Assembly: GCF_000764305.2 (NCBI RefSeq)
Contig: NW_025947620.1
Location: forward strand, 82,303 to 146,302
Length of the DNA stretch: 64,000 nucleotides
DNA from: Hyalella azteca
Lineage: Eukaryota; Arthropoda; Malacostraca; Amphipoda; Hyalellidae
Direction of reading: 5' to 3'
Shown here: in pieces, positions 24,301-31,408 of the stretch
How positions within the stretch are numbered: the first letter of the stretch is position 1
How the letters are laid out: each line of letters starts with the position of its first letter
Position numbers and translations under genes: made by a program
The notes under the pieces: generated by a model
What the model was told of the DNA's origin: nothing
The model's database searches: none
What the model saw: the letters and a program-made list of their open reading frames with translations, nothing else

Positions 24301-27300
24301 TTTTTTGACTTGCGAGTTAATCATTGTCGGATGGCATAAGTTCAATTGTACCAAAACTCGGTCCGGTTATAACTTATAAAGTTGTGTTGCCTTGCTTGGG
24401 GTTAAGCCTGCAAATGATACAAGTTCGAGCAATGTTCACCACCACGCTGCCAGCGCTGTGTCATGAGCCTGGCTATGTTGTATTTACATATTGTTCTCTT
24501 TGTGAATTTGTATTCGACTTGCTATATAATCCAACAAATGATACAAGTTAGTGCAATATTCACAACATTAATGGTGTGTGCAGCTACTGCCAGCGCTGTG
24601 TCATGAGCCTGGCTATGGTGTATTTGCGTATTGTTCTCTTTGTGAATTTGTATTTGACTTGCTATATAAGCCAACAAATGATATAAGTTTGTGCAATATT
24701 TACACATCAATACTGCGTGCAGGTGCTGCCAGCGCTGTGCCAGGACCTAGTGAGCAGCTTCAGTGCACCGCACTGCTGCTACACCGTCGAGCGTGCACGG
24801 GAGAGCACGGCGCGTGTGGCGGTGTGGCGGGAGTGTGGCGTCGCCTGCAGCTACACGCTCGAGGCATCCGCTTCTGGCTGTGACCAGGGCGTGTACCAGG
24901 TGAGATCCTTTATTATTTCATGTTTATCATTTGTTAAGTCTAGATAATTTACTATTAAATCTAGATAGATAATTAAAGTATTAAATTGCATTAACAAGAC
25001 TTGCTGCGCCCTTGGCTGTCACCAGGATGGTATGAGTGAAGAAGCTTTATACTTTTATGTGTATCTGGTTTTATGTGAACGGTCTGCGTCAATTCCTCAC
25101 TGCGAAAGAACATGTCTTCGATAAGAGTTTTATTTGCGTTTTCCTTGATTAAAATTATTCTCTTTCTTGCAATATGTGATCGCTTGCGCAGTGTAGGATT
25201 TATAATTAATATTTATATTATTATTAACAATTATTATCATTATGATGTCGACTTGAGCAGGGCTATCACCTGGGAACAAACCAGCTGCTAGAAGCTGGTG
25301 CCCAGTTCTGCGAGGCTCTCCACCAGATGTTGTGTCCAGCACCAGCTGTGGGGGATCACAACCAGCTGGCTGTGGAGACCATGACTCATCACCACGCTAG
25401 GTAACTTGCTCCACGTGATGTTCTTGAGGTCATTCACATTATTGTCTTTCTTCATCGGACTTTTCTCAGCACAAATTTCATTTTATATTTAATTTTCCGT
25501 TATGGTATTCCATTTCCTTGTAATTTGCTCATTTTACCGAAAAACGTGAATATTCTTCTCATTATATTACTATATAATATTCTTCCACTTCAATATGATT
25601 CTACTGGTACAGGTTTCTGAATTCCTTTTAGTTTTTTTTTTCAATTCACGAACATGAATCAAGTTACGGTAGGAATAGTGGCTGCGGAGATGTGGTCGCT
25701 ATAGTTAGGCTGGCATTCTATTGATGATGGTCAGCGAACTAGTTCTGTTTAGTTGGTAAATTTCATTTTTTTCACTTCACTTCATAAAAGGAAGAAAGCT
25801 GTTACGTTTATTCTGCTGTTTTATTCATTAGGAAAATGAACAGATATCAATTGCACAAATGATTAAATTTTTTTACTTCTGATTCTTGCCAACTCGTACA
25901 ATTCAGCTGTTTTAGTTTTGTTTCTATGATCATGTGTCAGCGCGCCAGATCACCGTTTACCTCAGCTGTTAGAATGTTAAGCCTGTAATGTTTAGGCCTA
26001 AGTTGAGTTTAGACCGTTTATTAGATTTTAATTTACAGTAACATCACGATAATTTCACCCAGAAGCAATAACGTTCGAGCTGTATTATTATGAGGGTTTT
26101 CTGTAAATCATTTTACTTTCGCCTTTGGTAAATTCCCCTTTGTTTTGTTCATACGCCTGCATAATGTTTTTGCTTCATCAGATATATTGTCTTATAACTA
26201 TGATAATAATTTAAGTATTCTATTGGGCCCATAGGTTCTTTAATTTCCTCAAACTAGCGTGTTATTTACGATAATTTGGTTATTCATTTCATTTAATTTT
26301 TTTCACTTCAGTTCGTCAGAGGAAGAAAGTAATGAAAGTGGTTGTGAAAGTGATGCATTGTGAATGGGTGAATTGTGACTTGGGTTGTCGAAACTTTGAT
26401 ATGATTGACTGACCGTGAAATAACTGAATGAAGTTGGAATGACCGAGTGAACGTGAAATGATTGACTGAACTTGAAATGATTTTTGACCTTCAAATGATT
26501 GACTGAACTTAAATGATTCTTGACCTTTAAATGATTGACTGAACTTGTAAATGATTCTTGACCTTGAAATGATTCTTAAACTTGAAAATAATTCTTGAGC
26601 TTGAAATGATTTTTGAGTTTGAAATGACTGAGTGAACTTGTAAAGATTGATGGATCACCTAGAATGTAAAGGTAGAAAGCCACTGCAGTCTTGGATCCTG
26701 GGTGTATAAGTTTGATTTGAGCGCCGCGTTCCGCGAGATGTTCAGGAAGAAATTAATATCGCTGCTGTTTGCAGTTATGAACGGCTTTATTGTGACAAAT
26801 TTATAGATTATGCAAATTTTGATGACCCGCTAACTTGTGAACGAAAAGTGTGCAAGGAGCCAAGCGGGCATTGAAAAAAATCTGAGATGAATGTAAGGTT
26901 AAGAAGTGTTATTTGGTCCTGAAGATAACGACTGATGATGATATTGTATCTGCTGATTACTGGGATGGCGAGAGTGAACGTGCCGGTGAATGGAGGGGTG
27001 AGATTGAACTTTCTGGTGATGGGAAGGAGAGATTGAATTTGCTGGTGAAGGAAGCGTTGCCTGTTGATAATGAAGCCCTGCATGGTCGTAACTCTGGATG
27101 ACGTTGTGTGTGTGCGGCGGTCGAGGCTCGCGCTGCTGGTCGCAAGGCTCGGGGAGCTCGTCGGCAGGTAACGAGCGTGTCTCTGCCTCCAAGTTTGCCA
27201 GTAAATAAAGTGAATGTCGAGTCTAACACGCCATTGTATATTCTTTACTTTTGTCTATTTAACTACTTATTTTAATTTGTAGAGTAGGTTTGTATTTTCG

Positions 27301-28477
27301 CTGTTTTGCTGGTTTTATCTGTTATTTTATTAGTTATTTTATTTCTTATGCTTTTAATGCCGTATTTTATGCACGCTTTGTTTTCGTTTTGTTTGTGATC
27401 TTTTTCAACTAAGGGTTTCAGTTTCTCATATGCATGCATTGTCCTCGTATAATGATGAACTTTCATCCTCATTACTAATGGCTTTCTTCCTTGCAGATTT
27501 AGTCTATCACATTTCTGCGTTCTGAATCGCTATGTTTTGTGCTGTATTTCTTAATTTTTAACGGTAGTCTGGCTTACACAGTGCTGTGCTTTGACGTATT
27601 TTTCCTGTGCAGATTTGAACGTAGATGTATCAGAAAAATGCTATAACTTATGATATTTTGGTCAACGTCATTTGCGCAATTCCCTAAATGCCATCGTTCC
27701 AACTGATTTTGAAATTTTTAGTGTTGATATATTACTATTTTTTTATTGTCACTATTTGATGGTTTAGAGCTCTAGCAAAGATTAATTAATGCCTACAGTT
27801 TACTTTGTATCCTCAGAGGCTGTTCTAACAATGAGCCACAGCGGCCAAGAGGCTGCAGGACCGAGCCTCCATCTTGTGGCGGCGGGGTTCCTAAAGATGC
27901 GGGTGCCCCCAACAGCGACGAGACGTCTGTTCGAACTCAGCAGTCGCCGAGTCAAATATTGCGTCCGGCGAACTCTGCTGACGATTGCAAGTTGTTTTGT
28001 CTTAGTTACAGCCGAGAGCTAATAAAGGAAATTGAGGAAAATTTACCTGGTGAAACTAGTGGTACTAATGCAGTAGATGTTGCTGGACAATCGTCTAGTC
28101 CAAACAGCTTTGCCGTGACGTCTGTCGTCGAGAGTCAAACTAGTGAAAAAACTCGGGAACCTTTGACCTCGCATCAGACAGTCACTGGTGATTCGACGCC
28201 GCCTCTGCCTACAAAGCGCGGCGGTGGCTCAGTCAAACCAAAGTGTATTCGAGCCAGAAAAGTTTCTGCTGCTAAAAAGAAAGGCGTTAGAAGTAGTAAA
28301 GTGTGGTCCAGTTGTGGTGAAGTTGAGGCTCTGCAGAAACATGGCAGTTTTGTACCTATGGATGTCGGACCATCGTGCACAGCCTCGCACAAACTCGCTC
28401 GCTCCCGCAAACGGGAGTCTGATTCTGAGGCTGAACTTGACAGAGACCTGTACTCTTACATTGAACCTGACGAGTAG
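354..28477 (+). CDS. AGTPBP1: Cytosolic carboxypeptidase 1-like (AGTPBP1/CCP1, Nna1), 20 exons, 5' end outside window
   Basis: An M14-family zinc carboxypeptidase that, in known relatives, trims glutamates from tubulin tails and other proteins in the cytosol. Exons read from splice sites: 354-543, 2155-2270, 3692-3764, 4337-4627, 5336-5473, 5743-5874, 6575-6706, 7242-7784, 8208-8394, 9393-9527, 10299-10404, 10917-11073, 11362-11690, 12243-13763, 14223-14395, 21791-21878, 22479-23237, 24723-24899, 25261-25400, 27817-28477. Phases are continuous and the sum is 6048 nt, giving 2015 residues, far longer than the roughly 1200 of vertebrate CCP1. Exons 1-8 encode the armadillo-like N-terminal region and an acidic stretch. 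Exons 9-14 hold the CCP N-domain ([22 protein letters not shown]). The catalytic domain shows zinc ligands in HPGE (exon 15) and CDYHGHS (exon 17), EDLNRRW (exon 16), and the catalytic Glu in AVWRECG (exon 18). The usual NPDG motif reads NVEG here. Extra length comes from a polyQ tract and two insertions. A C-type lectin gene lies in intron 15. Confidence 0.95.
841..1095. repeat. 18-bp minisatellite GATGACGAAGGTAACGCA, left of gap
   Basis: About 14 near-identical tandem copies of an 18-bp unit run into the gap. The same unit reappears at 2064-2135, ending about 20 bases before the acceptor of CCP1 exon 2155-2270. Being a multiple of 3, it stays open in several frames and yields artefactual repeat ORFs on both strands. 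Each unit holds AAG|GTAACG (donor-like) and ACGCAG (acceptor-like). Confidence 0.95.
1096..1821. other. Assembly gap (726 N)
   Basis: An unbroken run of N. It starts inside the 18-bp minisatellite and ends in a G-rich stretch, so an unresolved repeat probably caused it. Codon phase runs directly from the CCP1 exon at 354-543 to that at 2155-2270, so no CCP1 exon needs to be hidden here. Confidence 0.99.
1822..2020 (+). mobile_element. G-rich insert with a C2HC zinc-finger-like ORF end, probable transposon scrap
   Basis: Between the gap and the resumed 18-bp repeat lies a G-rich block that reads, in one frame, to a stop at 2018-2020. The last residues form a finger [20 protein letters not shown] (C-x2-C-x12-H-x4-C). 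Such fingers occur in ORFs of some retroelements and in nucleic-acid-binding proteins. Identical minisatellite units on both sides suggest an insertion into the array. No other element features are visible because the rest is N. The assignment is tentative. Confidence 0.4.
2064..2135. repeat. Continuation of the 18-bp minisatellite beside the CCP1 exon acceptor
   Basis: Four more copies of the unit (GGTAACGCAGATGACGAA and variants with GCAGGTGACG) lie just before GTGTCGCGTGCAG, the acceptor of exon 2155-2270. The exon then begins ACGCC, resembling the repeat's ACGCA. Confidence 0.85.
2430..2570. repeat. Dispersed repeat copy 1 (AGCTCCGTCAGTCAATCACT family)
   Basis: Shares TTTGTAGCTCCGTCAGTCAA and, ~80 bases on, a TTACGTG then GTTTTGATGGTAC segment with 17528-17640. 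It is diverged, with no visible ends or ORF. Likely an old non-autonomous element. Confidence 0.5.
2758..2967. mobile_element. Short inverted-repeat element (MITE, piggyBac-like ends), ~210 bp
   Basis: Perfect 14-bp terminal inverted repeats, CCCTTTACGCCCTG at the left and its complement at the right, bound a 210-bp AT-rich core. Flanks are TTAG and TCAG, possibly decayed TTAA target sites. CCCTTT-type ends and TTAA sites are typical of piggyBac-derived elements. Part of the core (GAATTTTTCGAAAAAAT, then GAAAACGTGA) also occurs inside the larger element at 42448-43542. Confidence 0.75.
3075..3260. repeat. ~45-bp minisatellite in a CCP1 intron
   Basis: About four copies of a unit with GTTAGTCTGTGTTAATTATT followed by a TGCTTGTCCTGTGTTTAA segment. 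The short ORF it creates is repeat-derived. Confidence 0.8.
3420..3708. repeat. Three tandem copies ending in a CCP1 exon acceptor
   Basis: Units of roughly 118 and 141 bp share GGTTAATATAACTTGATA and a segment aligning with the exon start at 3692. The third copy is the real border, AACTCAG|GAGAAATGGAGGGCAGACG. Copy 2 near 3550 reads AACTCAG|GAGAGTTGAAGGGCAAG, keeping an intact acceptor. Copy 1 near 3430 has lost the AG. Confidence 0.75.
4410..4567 (+). repeat. Gln/Leu-rich (CAG/CTACAA) expansion inside a CCP1 armadillo exon
   Basis: Within the exon 4337-4627 the reading frame runs through imperfect repeats of CAGCAG, CTGCAG and CTACAA triplets, giving about 50 residues dominated by Gln with Leu and Glu (motifs such as [10 protein letters not shown]). 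Flanking residues on both sides ([20 protein letters not shown] before, [14 protein letters not shown] after) look like ordinary armadillo helices, so this is a coding repeat inserted in a helix or loop, not a non-coding array. Human CCP1 has nothing of this kind at the equivalent point, as far as I recall. Confidence 0.85.
4985..5315. repeat. 25-bp minisatellite AGCTGAATTTCCAGACGAATTGCTT before a CCP1 acceptor
   Basis: About a dozen units, some with a CTG or AATGTTCTGACG insertion, end 20 bases before the acceptor TATACAG|ACGGG of exon 5336-5473. Every unit contains TTTCCAG|ACG, a good acceptor followed by the same first three bases as the exon. Confidence 0.85.
5494..5600. repeat. 19-bp minisatellite just after a CCP1 donor
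   Basis: About six units of CATCAGCCATGTCAATTCC begin some 20 bases downstream of the donor AACG|GTGCGT at 5474. They do not include the donor itself. Confidence 0.85.
5955..6190. repeat. ~37-bp minisatellite in a CCP1 intron
   Basis: About six imperfect units of TTCAATTCATTTGGTAATAA followed by GTAAGTAGGTAATAAAT. They lie in the intron between exons 5743-5874 and 6575-6706. Confidence 0.8.
8404..8840. repeat. ~50-bp pyrimidine-rich minisatellite starting 10 bases after a CCP1 donor
   Basis: About nine units containing TTCTTTCTTGATTTTCTGTT, with TTCTGTTCATTTGA between them. The array starts almost at the donor GCGAG|GTCATA at 8395. It makes a Lys/Asn-rich antisense ORF that is not a gene. 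Confidence 0.85.
9141..9205 (+). repeat. tRNA-Leu/Ser-like fragment, likely SINE head or tRNA pseudogene
   Basis: TGTCTGAGTGTCTAAGACC resembles a tRNA A box with the leucine/serine-type D loop (TGGCCGAGTGGTCTAAG), and GAGTTCAAAAC resembles a B box (GGTTCGAATCC) at plausible spacing. No complete cloverleaf can be paired at the acceptor stem. The best reading is a decayed SINE or tRNA pseudogene in a CCP1 intron. Confidence 0.45.
10160..10298. repeat. ~20-bp minisatellite forming the pyrimidine tract of a CCP1 acceptor
   Basis: About seven units of CTAATTAATGAGCTTCCCT. The last unit runs into GAGCTTCCCTCAG|CCTGAG, so the acceptor of exon 10299-10404 is built from repeat sequence. Each unit has a branch-point-like CTAAT and a CTTCCCTC tract. 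Confidence 0.88.
10389..10630. repeat. 121-bp tandem duplication spanning the donor of CCP1 exon 11
   Basis: The exon end CAGGCGCGCCGTACAG|GTCTCG and the first ~105 intron bases are repeated from 10510, where the copy reads CAGGCGCGCTGTACAACAG|GTCTCG. The copies differ at about 10% of positions. The second copy keeps an intact decoy donor. Confidence 0.9.
11624..11900. repeat. 67-bp x4 tandem array spanning the donor of CCP1 exon 13
   Basis: The exon end (GCTTACCTCTACCC... to CTTGAAG) plus 24 intron bases is repeated with an exact 67-bp period. CTTGAAG ends at 11690, 11757, 11824 and 11891, each followed by GTG(G/C)GT. Only the first donor keeps the reading frame, because read-through meets TAG 6 bases later. 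Confidence 0.93.
12243..13763 (+). other. CCP1 exon 14 with a ~440-residue Ser-rich insertion before the HPGE zinc motif
   Basis: One 1521-nt exon of 507 codons in phase 0 at both ends. Its first ~40 residues ([20 protein letters not shown], then [10 protein letters not shown]) match the strand before the catalytic core of CCPs, and the next exon starts directly with [12 protein letters not shown]. In vertebrate CCP1 only about 15 residues separate these two parts. Here the gap is filled with low-complexity sequence rich in Ser, Asn, Asp, Lys and Glu, without recognisable domains and with only scattered Cys. The acceptor is TTAAATGCAG|TGC and the donor CCCAAG|GTGAGA, so the insert is genuinely exonic by sequence. 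It is probably a disordered surface loop. Confidence 0.85.
15380..19070 (-). CDS. Secreted C-type lectin-domain protein with long Ser/Thr/Pro tail, nested in a CCP1 intron
   Basis: Six minus-strand exons: 19024-19070, 18415-18483, 17738-17838, 16908-17031, 16454-16618, 15380-16145. Phases join throughout and total 1272 nt (423 residues). Exon 1 is a signal peptide ([15 protein letters not shown]). The lectin fold is shown by [55 protein letters not shown] and [16 protein letters not shown] followed by HHFICQ. This is the layout of arthropod secreted lectins used in recognition or immunity. The usual W-x-P-G-(E/Q)P-(N/D)N calcium/sugar loop is missing (WAPAAKLT instead) and WND reads WKT, so canonical calcium-dependent sugar binding is doubtful. 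After the domain, about 270 residues of Ser/Thr/Pro/Asn-rich sequence have no recognised domain. The exon 2 acceptor is uncertain; I chose the site that keeps the frame from exon 1. The gene lies antisense inside the 14396-21790 CCP1 intron. Confidence 0.87.
16821..16955. repeat. 74-bp duplication spanning a lectin-gene donor (minus strand)
   Basis: On the minus strand the exon end TACAACACCAGCTTTACCTA and the sequence up to CTGAC|GTGAGT recur 74 bases downstream. In the copy the donor has become GACATTAAT. The first copy is part of exon 16908-17031. Confidence 0.88.
17528..17640. repeat. Dispersed repeat copy 2
   Basis: TTTTGTAACTCCGTCAGCCA, then AAGAAATCGGCTGCTACGTG and TTTTGATAGTACGGCC. 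The middle segment is nearly identical to 35500-35520. It lies in the intron before lectin exon 4 (minus strand). Confidence 0.55.
18306..18440. repeat. 35-bp array spanning a lectin-gene donor (minus strand)
   Basis: Between three and four units with an exact 35-bp period. On the minus strand each reads TCCCCCTACAACGCACCCCT, then CTCTTG|GTAACGCAG. The first in transcription order is the true end of exon 18415-18483; the others are intronic decoy donors. Confidence 0.9.
22857..23108 (+). repeat. Six 14-residue coding repeats beside the CCP1 zinc-ligand histidine
   Basis: Inside exon 22479-23237 the frame carries six tandem 42-nt units encoding variants of (S/E)G-x-RES-x-x-NATVAE. The array runs straight into [11 protein letters not shown], the segment with the third zinc ligand. 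Upstream in the same exon is another ~110 residues of Ala/Ser/Asp-rich sequence following the conserved [10 protein letters not shown]. In vertebrate CCP1 only a few residues (AAVKRLP) join these two conserved segments, so this is a second insertion in the catalytic domain, about 200 residues long. Several units contain N-x-T, but the protein is expected to be cytosolic. Confidence 0.85.
23238..23460. repeat. ~150-bp duplication starting at a CCP1 donor
   Basis: GAGTAATGTTTCCTGCTGTC, with a downstream ACGATGAGTGGCTTTCAAGA, starts about 10 bases after the donor CACG|GTGCGT. It recurs from about 23390 as GAGTAACGTTACCTGCTG with ACGATGAGTGGCTTTGAAGA. Confidence 0.7.
24405..24745. repeat. ~140-bp x3 array spanning the acceptor of CCP1 exon 18
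   Basis: CTGCCAGCGCTGTG recurs at intervals of 140 and 139 bases (24447, 24587, 24726) with shared AT-rich flanks. The third copy is the real exon start TGCGTGCAG|GTGCTGCC. The second has TGTGTGCAG|CTACTGCC, a complete decoy acceptor. The first lacks the AG. Confidence 0.9.
26435..26645. repeat. ~35-bp minisatellite in the last CCP1 intron
   Basis: About seven degenerate units built from TGATTGACTGAACTTGAAA and TGATTCTTGACCTT. No exon lies next to it. Confidence 0.75.
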
Positions 28478-31408
28478 CCTAGTCTTCCAATCTGCCGCTG
28501 TTAGTCTAGTTCACTGGGATGGAGCATCCGGTATCATCGTGGCCATGCTGGATGTTGTAGGTACCGGGAAATATTCACTGTAGCAGACGAATTGGACATA
28601 TCCACACTTCATTATATAAGACAACTTATTTCACAACAGGTTTATCAACAGAAAACGTTTTCACAATTTTAACCTCATATTAATTAATGAGTGCAGTGCT
28701 CTGTAATGATCAAGTTAAATCGTTATCGCCTGTTTTACTGTTGAACCTTTTATTATGTGGCCATTAAACCTGCTAGCGTCCAGTCTTGACATTCCTCAGT
28801 GTTGTATTGCCACGTAAATGCCCACCTTGAACGGTAGGTACTCTTATAGAGTGTTGGGCGAATGTTCAAGCCTAACTTGCACTCTAGAATATGAGGCAAC
28901 TGTTAGAGCCTAGCATATAATTTGTAATGTAAGGCAAAGGATCGTGGAGCCTATCCAATAATCTAGAATGTAGGGTGAATGTTTGAACCTAGCAGTGCTC
29001 TAGAATGTAGGGTAGATGTTTAACCTTTGCAGTTCTCCAAAAGGTTGAATAGCTGTTCGAATTTAGCAATAATTTAAAATAAAGGATAGATTTCCCTCAA
29101 CGGTGTAGACCGAATTATCGAGCTTAGCATTTAAGGGCATATGCAAAGCCCGTGTAACAACTGCCTTTTCGTCCATTTTTGAAACTGCAGTAGCCAGCGC
29201 CTTGTTAGAAATAATTATCGCTTACATCCAAGCTATGGTAGCATATTGCTTACGCGTTCGTTCAAGTTTACGATAGCAAATTACCAGAATTTTAGTCTGT
29301 ACCGATCAGCTCTTTGAACTAGCTTTTTATGATTGAACATTGAATGACTAATAAATAATTTATTGTATTCAATAATTAATACGCACGTCTATTCAAGTTC
29401 ACTTATTCGTGGTCCAGCATGTCACATAAGGTTAAAGTTAAACGATCCCCGAAATTGATGGAGCAGCTAACTTCAAGTTGACGTCACGGTAAATGTTAGG
29501 TTAGCCTTGCATTAGTTGATATCCTGTAGAATGCTTTGCCTCAGTAGCTGAATTAGCCCTCACACACACCGTCCTATAACTATAACTCTTATACAATATA
29601 AGATTAATAACAAGTCCTGCCGTTTTTGTGGTATAGCTATAAGTTCTGTTGTGCCTCTGCCAATTTATTATCAATTTTATTGCATTTGTTGAAAACCTTC
29701 AACGCCTTGTGTATCCCAAACTGAATGCGAGACGCATGCAGAATGATAGAATCTTATGAGAGCTTCCATTTATTTGGTGAGTTATACACAGTTGCTCGAA
29801 ATTTATTCCGCGTTAACTTGCCTTTAGAAATGTGTACCTATTATCTCATTCTGGAATATTTTAAATATTAGCAATGATTATACATCCCTTTTATTCCTTG
29901 TATTGTTCAATTTACCATGTCTTCTCGACTTAAGCTGTTCTCGCTCTCATGGCTGGTGTGTAGGTAATTCTTTTCTTGGTTCTTTTTTTGGGTCATATGT
30001 TAAGTACAATATGTGCTTTATACCTCAACGTTCTAATATCTAATACTGGCATTCATAGTATTTGACTCAGTGTTTTGTTCTTTAATTTTAAATATAAACA
30101 AGATTATTGTTGTCTGTCGTAAATTTTTTAAGGTTTTAGCCGCAAAGTTACCCGAACGACATTCTATTCTATCGCTAGCTAGCAACTCCGCCCGCTTGTA
30201 CACTGAAAAGCTTACAGATCTGCCAGTTTCATTCCGCTTTCAGTCTGCTTCAGGCTTTTGGTTATCTCGTCTGAGATTTTTGAAGGTTGTATCATTATCT
30301 TAAGCGTACCGGTATTCGTTATCTTATCACCATCGTATCAATATCTTATCATTATCTAAAAGGTTAAGGCAGTCTAATGCGGAGAAATTCTGTTAATAAT
30401 GTGAAATTGTTTAAACAAGTGAATAGTGTGTTACTGATTAGAAGTTGTATTATCAATTAGATATTATGTTGCCAAGTAGAATTGTGTTGCCAAACAGGAA
30501 TTGTGTTCCCAATTAGATATGGTGTTCTCAATTAGATATTGTGTTACTCCCTATCAATTGAATATTGTTTTATACCCTTTCAATTATTTATTACGTGTGT
30601 ATGGAACAATATGTGTGCCTTCGTTTGTGTTGTATTATAATATTTGATGCCGAGAAAATATTTCCAAAAGTGAGTTAACGAAAATGTTGCGATTTTGATT
30701 GCCTGTCTAATGTGCGAGGCTGAGGTCGGTGCCCGGGAGTACTCGACTCACATCAATGATAAAGTATGGGGTGAAGATCTTGTATATCCGGGACTTTTGC
30801 TGATTCAATCCGTAGTTTTCGTTTTCTTTACTGTTTATGAATTGTTTTACATTGTTGAATTGTTCAGTATAATTTATGCAAAATTTGTGTCATTTTCCAA
30901 AATCTGAAAATTCTGGACGTTTGAAGTTTGAGCAGGAAAGCTGAGGTAGGACTGAACCAATCTTATATTACTTCTTGATCTCGGTAGTTGTTGCTGATAT
31001 TTTCAGGAACTTCGAATATGAATCATTTGTTAAAATTCCATCAAAAGGTACTGCAGATTTCACAAATTCAACGATGCGCGATTTATTTACAAATAATGGT
31101 TCTGCATTTTTCATTTAATCCATGACCATAAACTGAATTTTAAACATTTATTGGGGCTTAGAAATAAAATCTTGGTAAATGAGTTAGAAAGCTCGTGTTT
31201 GAGTTAGATGTATTAGCCTGTATTTTGGCATTACTGAAAATTTCATTAATATTTTGAAAAAAAAGCACACGGTGATCGAAGCGTTAGTGGCAGTATCGTC
31301 TGTTTCTTGGGTATCTCATATTTAATTAGTATTATTTTAAGCCACTGCAGTACTTGAATTTTCGCTTTGATGTTCATATTGAAGATGATGCCTATGATTC
31401 TCGATATT
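28478..31408. other. Intergenic region between CCP1 and the DUF4804 gene (convergent 3' ends)
   Basis: CCP1 (plus) and DUF4804 (minus) converge here. A degenerate ~57-bp repeat around CTCTAGAATGTAGGGT lies at 28840-29110. An AATTAGATATTGTGTT minisatellite lies at 30440-30560. AATAAA at 29350-29355 and the complement of AATAAA at 31082-31087 are possible poly-A signals for the two genes. The short ORFs here lack coding signs. Confidence 0.6.
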
